Source: Acanthococcus lagerstroemiae
Lineage: Eukaryota; Arthropoda; Insecta; Hemiptera; Eriococcidae
Direction: 5' to 3'
Assembly: GCA_031841125.1 (NCBI GenBank)
Contig: CM063109.1
Span: 69,694,914-69,758,913, forward strand
Length of the DNA: 64,000 bases
In this document: in pieces, positions 12,201 to 24,200 of the stretch
How the letters are laid out: each line of letters begins with the position of its first letter
Position numbering within the stretch: position 1 is the first letter of the stretch
Program-made: the position numbers and the translations under genes
The notes under the pieces: generated by a model
Seen by the model: only the letters and a program-made list of their open reading frames with translations
Told to the model about the DNA's origin: nothing
The model's database searches: none

Positions 12201-15200
12201 AAGAAAAAAAAAAGGCGGGAAAAGTATGATGATCACTCATTAAAAAGTAAATTGAAATTGTTCCCACGCAAACATTTATGCGAACCATCAAAGGATAAGA
12301 ATAGTTTATTGATAAATGAAGTTTGGGTTATTTCGAGGAAATGAAATGAAACGTCTAAATTCAAATGGTCAAAATGGCGTAATAATAGAGTAATGTTGAG
12401 CAGCCATTTGTTCCAAGGTAGATCACATCGTATTATAGTTAGTAATCAAGTAATTTGGCTATTTATTCCAAATATAATAATTTCTACTTTTTATGGATAG
12501 GGGGCTATGTTTTTTTTTGGCGGAAACGAGTTCAGAACTACGTTCTTCGTAATCCCATTGGATTTTCTAGTCAAAAATCGGGATCAACTTAGGAAGAATT
12601 GGATATAGGCCCACTAAAAAATTCCTATTTTGCTGCTTTGTTTTACTTTTTAAAATAAAGTCAATTATTGTTTGTTTTAAAAAATGAAATTTTGGGTTTG
12701 GAGCCAGAATTGAGGCTGGAAAAACTATCTAATGCGACATTCGAAATTAACGACCCAAAAGTCCCCATTTGGTACTTTTCACATTTTTAAAGTCTAGTCA
12801 GTTTCCCTATTCTGAGTGTAAAATTCAAATGCTGGAAGCCAAATCTAAATTGGCTTGGAAATCTGAAGAAATATTTAAAATTAACGTCCCGAGAAATCAC
12901 GATTTCATATGTCACCTTTTCAACTGGTACCTCAATTTTTTAAGCAAATTCAATTTTGTTGCATGTTCTAAATAACTATGAAATTTAGATTTTGGGACCT
13001 TAATCGGTACCGAATTGAGAATTTTCGTGGAATATTCGGAACGGATGACCCCAAAACCCCTATTACGGTTATCATCTCGATGCTTTATCTTACATTTGAG
13101 ATCGTAAAACGAAAAAATTTTATCGTGAAGCCTAATATCTCCAATTTTTCTACTTAATGGATGATAAAACACTTTACAAGTGCAAAAACATTAAGAACTT
13201 GTTCCTAACACTAGTACCAACCATTTACGTAGTGCAAAATAATAAGTTTTTTTCTAACAGTCTTAAGTAGTAATTTACTTTTTTAGAAATTGTCGTCTTG
13301 GGAAAACTGGAAAAACCTTGCTTACGTCTAGTAGGTTAGTAATACATTTTTTTTTTTGTTGGTTAGGTATAACCAAATTCTTCAACTCTACGGCAACTGC
13401 AGATTTAACTGGACAACAGGTTGGCATTTTACTCGTAAAATAATTTATTGTACATTTTACGTAAAATGCATATAAAATGTAAAATGAATGTAAAATGGTA
13501 GAAAAATAACATGATTGATGATCGATAAATTTAACTTGATTTGTTTGAATGAAATTCATGAAGTTTAATAATTATTATTTTCTATCAGTTTTTCTCTGAA
13601 AATTTTCAATTTTCAATTTAAATTTTAAAAAGTGTGGTGAAGAATATTAGACTATCTTGTTTTGCTGGAATTGCTCAATTTTTTAAAATTGTTTTATACT
13701 TATCTCTTATGATTCACTTTCACAATGTCTGGTGGGACGTATGGCGACACACGCGTGCCAAAGTGGCACCTGAGACACCGTATCCCTGGCCTCGGAAACT
13801 ACCTTTTCGAGTATCGCATCCGTGGCCGGAGGGACTTTCTAAGGCCGGCCCGAGCCCCTATTTCGCCGTTCTGCTTCCGGTGCGCGCTGTCCTACAATGG
13901 CCACCATGGGGCCCCCTACTAACCTAGGTTAACGCTCACCGAGCATTAACCTGTAATTTGGGTGCCCAGAAGTCGGACGCGCTTCCTCTTCACTCACCCC
14001 TCACCTCGACGTCTTGATACGTGTGGCGACGCAGGAAGGAGGTGACGCCGGATGAGCCTTGCCGGAGGTCCGCAGCAGCCACAGCAGCTCTTCTAAGGAT
14101 GGTACAGAGTTGTTGTCATCGCCATCCGATGTAGGTACGTGCCGCAGTACCCGTTGCCACTCAGTACTCGGGTCAGGTGGAAGTTCAGCTCTCTATGAAA
14201 TTTTCCTGTCCATACATCGAGGTCGGGTCCACTCGCCCTTGGTCGACTGGGTGAGCGCTTCCTTCCACTTATGAAGCGCGAACTGCTGGAAGTCTCGCTT
14301 GACCCGACGTACTTTCCGTTTCGTCTTCGCTCTCTTCTTCGCATCGTATACTTCCGCTACTTCGCCGACTTTGAGTTCAATCGGTGGTATACACGCTAAC
14401 ACGCCTACTGTCTCCGAAGAAATAGTGAGGTACGCACTGACACACCTCATCGTGGCTTTTCGCTGAATCTTCTCTATCTCCGCTGTTTTATAGGGAATCT
14501 TGATGGCGTCGGCAAATTCTGGCGCCTCCAGTATAGGAGGACCAACATGATGACACTGACGTACATTTTTCTCCTCTTCTCCCTCGGTCCCCCTAGGTTC
14601 AACATCGGGCGGGACAGCTGTCCGGCTACTCGATCCGCCTTCTCAGCTGCCCGTCGAAAGGGCTCTCGGAATTGCAACTTCCCGTCGAACCACAGCCCCA
14701 GGTACTTCAGGGCTGAGTTACTTTCACAATAAAATCATATATATAACATTCTACCTTCTTATGAGTTACCTGTAATGAATCTGAGGAGTATAAATTATAA
14801 CTTACTGAATGACAAGGGAGACGACCATTTTTGACTGCAGTTTCAGTTGTGTGCAAGTTTTGAATTTAATTGAAAAAGTGAACTTTATTTTTTTTTACTC
14901 ATTTTAACCCATGAGTCCCTGCCCAAAAAAGTCACCTGGGCCCCTGTCTATGAGAACACAAATAGTAAAGAAGCTGGCCCATATCTATACAGGGACCGAT
15001 TATAATCGTCAGATTCTGCTTTACAGGGTGTTCTTACCAGAGATAGACAACATCATGTGATATCTGTAGATCAAAAAGATCATAAACTTCAAAATGATAA
15101 AAAAATTATGATCTGAGGTCACTAAAAGATCATCAGATTCGCGATCTGTATGTATAATCGTGATCCTCTTTTGATTTATAAAATGATCAATAATCACGAT

Positions 15201-18200
15201 AAAGAAATCACAAACATCGGACACAATCATCGTAATCCGGAGATTGAAGCGATCAAAAGTACAAAATGATGATCTTTTTTATTATCTGAGATGTATGCAC
15301 TTTCTGTTCTCTTCATAATGACCTCGAAAAAGCTTGAATAATTTTTTCAGAATTGTTACGCGTGAGAAAAGTTCAAATCATAGGCCATTTATGAGAAGAC
15401 TGTACGTTAGGGAGGAATCTACAGTAATTTGGAATCAACACTGTAATCAACCTAAAACCTCTTTTCCCCCTCGAAATATGACATTTTTGGGAAAACAAAA
15501 TTTTTTTCAGATTTCAGATTATTATGCCTGAATTTTAAAATCTTACAAAAATTCAATTGTGAACTTGCGAATAATTTTTTTTATTTAAATGGCTGAAATT
15601 TTATATATTTTTGATAAATGGTAGTGATGAGTGACTAATCGTTATTAGCAGGGGCGGCTTTGGGTAGTAAGCAGTTTCCTAAAAATTTTTGAAATACAGC
15701 TGTAGTCTGAGGTTGAATTTATAGCATGCACTGAATTAAACCTAAAACTAAATCTTTTTTCATTTCAAAAACAGTTTCGGCCGAAAGATTTTCTTCAGAT
15801 TTTGATCTTCTTATTTCCCAATTTCAAAAATCTAATTTTGAACTTGTTAACAACTTTTTTCTTGTTGAAAATGTTGGAAATTTCATCTGCTTCTAAGTCG
15901 CATTAGTCGTGAAGAACATTATCGTTTTTAGCGGGGGTATTCTTGGTCAATAGAAGCAGTCTCCCGAAAACACATTATATAGGTAAGTTCCATAGGAAAT
16001 GTCAAGACCAACAAGGCCCTGTTAATATTTTTAAAAACCGAAAATATCAGGCAGTAGTCTTAAACTATGAAAATCAGATCCGGATGAATCTTCGATCCCA
16101 TTCCCGAATTTCTGAAATAAAGAACCTTCGAGCTTCTACATTTTTTTCGGGTAATACTCGGCTATGGTAGCTGGGTACTTTTACTTCATCTCCCGATATT
16201 TCGGTACAGCCTTTCCCTTTTATAGATAAACCTAACATATGGTTACGAGTCTTCGAAACAGACATATTAGAGTACTCGTATTCTGTGGAAGAGATTTTAG
16301 TCCCAGCTTATAAACCGAAAAGGCGAATTTGAGGTTTATTTTCGATAATACTTCCGACGAATTTCTATATTACGGCAGAGAAGATCGAGTAATGAAAAAG
16401 ATACTTAGAATTTTGAAAATCATTTCAGTCACCTGCGTCAAACAAGATTTAGCTTTTGGAAAAGCCGGTAAGTAAAAGTTATACGGTGTCCCTGCGAATA
16501 AAATATATCAGTTCTCCATTCTTCGAATTTCGCAGAAATGAAGCTGCGGTAATTAAAAACACAAGCTCGAGGTTTGCGTTGAGTCAAATAGATTTAATAC
16601 CTTGAATTTTGTATCTGCGTTGAATGAAAAAGGAATAGGATAACTTGGCTGAAATAAACCGGAAGCTTGATTGGTTGAAGAAAGCTTCGTAGGAGTTTCT
16701 TTTCATTTTCAAGTACCCACATGTATATATAATATATTGCAGTTATCACTGTTTTGATGCATAGGTATTGTGAAATGTAAGGATTTTTTTTTCAAACTAT
16801 TTCACTACATCGCTTGAGCGAATCAAAAAACCAAGTCTGACTTTTCTACGCCTCTTCATTCATTGTTCCTAATTTCTAATGTACCCGTAGGCTTAATGCG
16901 ATTGCTTTTATTAAGAATTTTCCTTCATCTTTTTGATTAGGACGGGCGGGGCGGGGAGGGGGATTATTTTGCATCAGTGGACTGACCAATAGAAGACCTT
17001 TATGCCTCTTACACTTACTAAATCTATTGCGAAATTTCTTTTTTTTAACTGATTTCGTTACAACTTGATTCCTTGCTGGTAGTGCAGAAGCGCTGATCGA
17101 CTTTTACGCTTCGATAATTCACGCAGTAAGATGAAGTTTTATCAAGTATACGACACATACACAGGTGCAATATTTGTTGTGAAATTAATCTGCACAATAA
17201 TTCCTCCATCTCTCTGTTCGACATATCGTACTTACTCTGGAAATTGTAGTAGGTATTCCCAAAAGTAACTATAGAAAATTGTATTGAGAATAAGGCTAAC
17301 TAACTCTTGATACTATTTGTGAAACCGTTTCGATTGGCAGAAAACTAGGGATGAGGGGAAAACATTGCTGTTAACGTCATTTCTTTACAGAGGAAAAATA
17401 ATTCACCCGGAACGAAAACGAAACCGTTGTAAATCAAGACCTTGTCTAAGGTATTCGCATTTTAAAGGTGAAGAGTATTCCGGTTAAAGTATTATTTTCA
17501 AAATTTTGTAACTTTTTTAATTTTCTATTTTTCAAAGTTGTCAAAAAGTCCTTACTCCGAAGAAGGAGATGACAGCAGATTACAAACATGAAAAATTATG
17601 GTTTCACTCCAGTTCCAGTATTCCGATGATTTTTTTTTTACTTTTGTTGTTGCGAACTACAGAGCTTGAAATATTATACTTCTTGTTTGTTTTTTGGTGT
17701 ACAAAAACAGGAAACTCTCCGGTCTCCTAGTAGTTTTATCTTCCGTTGTAGAATCTGATCGACAGGTCAACTTAGCTATAAATAAAATCTTCATAGCTGA
17801 TGCTGCAAAACATCTTGTATTGAATTTTACTTTTTAGCCTTAACGTGGCCGCTGAGACTCTCATACTGTGAGTGACGTAACTGAAAGTTTCATTTCAAAA
17901 ATTTATCTCGAACGTTTCCAGCATTTTCTATTTGATTTACTATACGTAAGTTCCTGCAATTCGTCCTAAACAGTTACTACTCACTGCCTCATCTACAGCT
18001 TTATCTGGAGTCAGGTGTTTCACCAATCGTTTCCTTACACTTACTGAATCGTTTCAAAACAATTCGACGAAGGTTGTGGAATCGGAGAGAAGGGAGACAG
18101 ACGAGGCAGTTTCCTTTGATAAGATTTAGAGGAACACATCTAAAAATTATAAGTTCAAAGGAAATATTTAAATATAACAGCGTACATTGTGTACATTTCA

Positions 18201-21200
18201 CTGGATAAAACATATGAAGGGTAAAGAATCAAAACTCATATTTGCCATTTTACTTCAAGGCTTCAAGGGCGTAAATATGCAAAATACTGTACACGGGTGC
18301 AGGAATATCTTTGCTGCGCCTGTGAACGTGGAGTATGTTATACATATCGCACAGTTATGAAATGTTTGTGTATAGCGTCATAACTTGTTCTCGAAAAACA
18401 ATCACGTGTGATGTGAAAACCGTGGAACATTGGTCCATTACACTACTGAACAAAATGAAATTTTTTGTTTGCACTACGCATTTAAGAAGGTGATTCGTGA
18501 GTACTTTCCAACGCTGAATACAGTGCCGTCGGCCGTTTTTCTCTATCACGTCTAGTTTTTCTGATCAAAAACTATAAAAAATTCAACTAAATGTGTTCAA
18601 AAAGAGGTTTAGGAACTGAATGTGGTCATACTGATTCGTGTTGTTGTGTGTTGCGGTCGTGTATAGTGGTGTGTATTCCGTCTGTTTGTTTTCTGTTATA
18701 GTGGTCTGATAACACTGATAATATTCAGTCAGTGGTACCGCTTATTCCACTGCAAAAGCAAAATGGAAACGAATTTCAGTCGTTCAGAACTCCGAATTGT
18801 GACGTGATAGAGAAGAATGGGTCGCAGTACCGTGTTCAGCGTTAAAAAGTACCTCAGAATCACCTCTCGAAATGCGTAGTGCAAAATAGTTGTTCGGTGG
18901 TGTTATTAAAACCGTATTCCGAAAACATGTTGGCAAACTTTTGCCCATCTTGTATAGCCAGAATATTCAAATGTATTGCCTTTCGTTTCCTGATTTATGC
19001 CATTTTGTCGCCTGAACTTAAGGCGACATCGTCTATCTGATTTCAGAAATGTAAACATAATTCCTGAAGATGATTGGGAGCATGTCGGCATCGGGTGTGT
19101 TGAACGTAGCAGTACAAAGGCCATTAGTAAATTCCTTCCCCGTGTCTGGCGGTAATCCATTTATCCATTTCAAGTGGAACGTTGAAACCTCTGCGCTAAT
19201 TCGTTAAACTAGAAACGAAGTAATAATCTCAACGTAAAGTCATCTTGACGAATTTCGACGACTACGATCTCCTACGTGTCCTTCTCTTTTCGAAATTTTC
19301 TTTGTTTTTCGACACAACGCCCACCCTAACTTTTATGTAGGCCTGATGTGATGCGACTGGCTGCAATAAATAACGACGAGTAAACGGTGATCATTTGCAT
19401 AACTTAAAGCAGACGTACTTATTATGTTTTTGTTTTATGTATATACCTTCCGCAAAAAAGGACGACGAGCCAATTTGAATTTAAATTTACGTCGAGGAAT
19501 CTTTTAATCCGCGGGCGCGTTTCCGCCGCCCGACGATCTTCGAATCTCGGGTCCCGGTTTTGAGCTGAGAAATATGTAAGTCTCTTTCTTTTCCGAAACT
19601 GCTCGGAAGACCGCGACTCGAGACTTCGACGAGAGCACTCGAGTGTCTTGGAAAAACCGCGAACACCGAGTACTGTATCGTTGGAAATAAAAATAAAATA
19701 TGTTCGTTGAATTATTAATTTCACAGCGTGGCGTGGGAACGAAACTGAATGCCGGATAAATGGGGCGGTTAACTCGGCAAAATGTTCAAATTTTCGAGGG
19801 CTGCGATAGAATGCTGGCTGGGTATAGAGACAGAAAGCGAGAAGGAATGCCAGAGAGCGATTACATTAGATTTGTTGCGTACAATGGTTCGGTCGAGAAA
19901 TTAGGAAAAGTCGTAACAGTTAATGTCTGTATCAGTTCACTATGCTGTAATAGAAAAGAAACACACCGATAATGAGCTGTTTTTGTGGAATTAATAAAAG
20001 GCTATTTACTCGTAGTTTTTCCCCTTTTATCGGCAGCGTTCGAAATTCGATGATAACTGCAGAGGGCAGTGACGCAAGCCCCCATGATCATGTGCACATG
20101 TACAGCAATTACTAGGTTGAAAAGAGGTCCTTGAGAATTTAAAAGACCCTCCAAAAATTAAGAGGAGGAAAAGTCTGAAAGATGAATATTAATAGCAAAG
20201 GAACGAAACCCAGAGGGAAGAGAGAATATAACTTACCTAATGTGACCTGGTCTACGAAAAGGGGGCTTACGTGCGAAAACAAATTTCCGAGACAACAGCT
20301 GATAGAACAAAAATCACTACTGCCAGTATTGCTCGCGTCATTTTATCCGTTTCTCCACACTGTCAAGAAACGGACATCATAATGACGTGAGCAGCACTGG
20401 CAGCAGTGAGTTTTGTCCTATCAGCTGTTGTCTCGGAAATTCGTTTTCGCACGTAAGCCCCCTTTTCGTAGACCAGGTCACCAATAGTATATTCCAGCGA
20501 AGCCGGGACCAACGGGGCCTACTTATAGAGTTGAGGGAAGGTGGTATGATTCCCCCCCTCACCCAGTTTGAACAAAGGAAATCGTAAGAATGAGTGCTCT
20601 CTTACACAAAGCGATATATAATCGGGCAGATACGCTGGACGCCCATTTTCCTTCAAACCGGAAAAAGAGAAATGGTTTCTTTCTTTCTGAAAAAAACATT
20701 AATTACTTTCACAATTTAGGCGGGTTGTAAGAAATAGGGTACTAGTACATATGATTGCAATGTCGAGTAAATTGAATTTAAATTTCAGCATACAATATGC
20801 TGTGTACGTAAAACTTCTATGTTGCCCTTAGTGGCGGCCCATCACCTTCCAGTTATTGTCGACAAGCCATATTAGGGTATCGAAATTGCACTTTTACATT
20901 TCAAAATCCTAAATATATGAGAACACATTAAAAAATTTATCAAAATGATGTTTCATAGGTCGTTGATTGCGAATTTTCTGTCAGATTTGTGATCCAGCAT
21001 TGATTTGTATATTAAAACGGAAATTGTACCTTCTATATGAACGAAGATGATTTCATTTTTGATAAAAACAAGTATTAAGGAACATCATTTGAAAGTCTGA
21101 ATCAAGTAAAGTACAAATATTTTTAGAAAATTTAAATGTTCTCCCCTCCACGACCATCAAAAGAACTTTTCTTAAATTTTAGTTTACAGAATTTGGGTCT

Positions 21201-24200
21201 TTGTGACGATTTTTGAGATTACTGTCCAAATTCTAATTTTTGTTCGCCAAGAAACAGAGATGGTCAAGAGAACTCACGAAACGATTAAATTCATCCCTTT
21301 TCCAGCCCTACTTTCTGGTCGAATTTGATATACGACTTCGATAGAAGAGTCAAGCGCCATCAACATCAATTTTTGAATAGAATTCGACATCGAAGTCGAT
21401 ACACAATTCGATTCAAAAGTCAATGTTGACATGGTAAATCGACTTTTATATCGCAGTCGAGTATTGATTCGACCATAATGTAATGTTGAAAAAGTGATGT
21501 ATTTTGAATGTTCACAAAAGAGTCGATTCTTGCCTCAGCTGTGATTCATGGAACTTGAACTAATCATTTTTACTAAACAGAACGAGAACAGGAACCAAAA
21601 TACAGGAATGGCTTCGGATTTACGACACAAACTCTTATTTTTTAAGGAATTTTTAATGATTTTCTGGTGGTAAACAAGTCGATGAACTGAACAAGAACGT
21701 ATCAAATTAGAGGTGAAAGATTCAGAATGGACGAACCAAATGTCGGGTCTTGGAAAAATCAAAATGAATGGAAGTAGAACTTAGGTTGAGTTTAGTTTGA
21801 CAATCCTACTCAAAAAATCTCCATTTTACATTTTTCTTTTTCCTGATCAATATACCTATTTTCTATATTTTTATATTTTCTGGTATTTCCTATTTTCTAT
21901 GTTGTCATTAATGCCTTAACTAATAATTTCCTGATTTTATTCGTAGGTATTTTTTGGTTCATCTCGTTAAACGTTATTTTATTTTTCAATATTCTGAAAC
22001 CAAAAAATAAAAAATTATAAATTAAAAAAAAATTGATGTTTGTTGATTTGAAGTTGATGATTTTGTTTTACTTCTCTCGATTGAGAATGTACAAAAATTT
22101 CTTTTTGGTGTTTTGGGAATAAACACTGAAAATGTATTAATGGTTTTCTTTTTATTCTACAGCCCTGATAATTCCAACACTTTTGGGCCCGTGCGAATAG
22201 AAAGAGAAATCCTTTTTTCCCCATTTTGCCGACTGGTTATTAGACAAGTTTTTAGGCGATTATCAGTTATGGCTAAAACGCACCAACATGTTTTTGTCCT
22301 ACAATGTAGTCAGATTATCAATAAAAATGTTCCAACGTTTTTAGTTAAGCTGGTAAAACATTCCAGAATTTTGTCTAAAATTGAAAAAAGTTTTCAACTA
22401 TTCATCTCAAAGTTATTTTTCCAATTAACTTTGTACATATTTTAGATAGTTTGCCATAGTTTTGACAGTTTTGAAAATTCGTTCAAATATCAATGACTTA
22501 TCAGGTTGGATGAACATTGATAAGCATTGATAATGACTTCATTAATTTCCTTTGAGTGGAAGGAAGTTTTATCTAAATTTCAAGGTTATGTCTGAAGAGG
22601 TCCGGTTGGCCGAGTGGATAGCGCGCTGGTCTCAGAATCCGGAGGTTCCCGGGTTCGAGCCCACGTAGCAAACTCGCCAGAATTTTCGACCTAGGCCGGG
22701 TTTTTCGGCCAGAAGGGAAGACGGCTAAGACAACCCTAACAGCCTCCCCGACGTCTCTGAAGTAATGTTCGAAAGGGCAGATGCCAGGACTCGGGTGGAG
22801 AGCAAATCAGAAAAAAAAAAAAAAAAAAGAAGAAGAAAAAAAAAAGGTTATGTCTGAACGCACCTTAAAATTTCACTAAAAGTCGTGTCGACTCTGAACA
22901 TATTCGAAACCGGAGATCCAAAAGAAAGAAACAGTTTCGATACTTCATTTAATTTTTTATGGCAAGTCAGTTTTGCCACATCGGGCCCCAGTTGAATCTG
23001 GCCGAAAAATTCGATGCGATATTCCTCCTGTTGAGCCAAAATTTGGGTGAATCCAAAACTGCAATACAATATTTGTAATCAGAACATAAAAAATTCTTAT
23101 TGTTTAAATTTGCGCCGTATTATATAAAAAATGATTGTAGCTTGAAAGAATTATTGAAAAACATTAAAAATGAACGAATGAACGATGCTTCTTTTTAAAA
23201 ACTGAAGAAAATACACGATTATGAACTTTGCTTAAATCTGCGGTAGTCATCAGTTGATTCCACTTGACATTATGTTTTTCTTCTCGTCTTCTTACTCTCC
23301 CTCTTTACTTTTTTTTTTCTTTTTTTCTAGGAACCCTGAGGCCAACGGCCTATTCACCCTTTATACACTCAATCGTGGTGTTGACTTTGTTTTTTCTTCA
23401 ACTTGTCGACTTCAAATACGTTTATCAGTTGGCCAAATCGGATATTCAGTTAACAAATTTTACATTTCCCGTTGGCAAAATTAGCCCCCTCCCCCAATCA
23501 AAATTGTGTTGACCCATACCTGACACTGTCTGACACAATTCTCATGTATCAGAGTCGCCATTGGCAGCGTTAAATGCTACACAATATGGGATTCTGCCTG
23601 TATCGTATTGATATCATTTTCACATTCTATCTGCTCAACTGCGCAATCCGTTCTTATGTGAGTCCAAGTCTATTACAAACTGTAATCATAAGATCGCTTT
23701 TTGTTTCCATCGTCTATGATTATCTGGACACGCTTTTCATTAAAGTAAGGATTTCAACCTGCGCGTTTCCTCATCTCGTCAATCAAAGGGACTTTATCGA
23801 AATAAATGGAACGACGCAGCTCAGGGTCGAAAAACGAGAAACGAGAGCGGATTTCGCTTTATTCCACCTCTTTTCGTAGGCAGCTATCCTCGTACTTATA
23901 GAGCATCTTTCTACATGAACTGTAATTAATAATTAAACGAGCGACAATCTTGTAACTTCGTACCTCTGTTGCGATCGAGTGCGGTGGTTAAAATAGCGGT
24001 TTGTATCCTTGGAACGCTTGCTAAGGTATATATATACTCTTGCTTTCGAAAACTAAAATCACATTACTGATTGAAACAAGACTGGTAACCAGGTTATACC
24101 TGTATAAGAGGCAAACAAATCTTTTAATAATACTGAAAAACAAAATTAGTATTAAATAATTATTATAAAATAATAAAAATTACATTTCATCAGCTGGATC

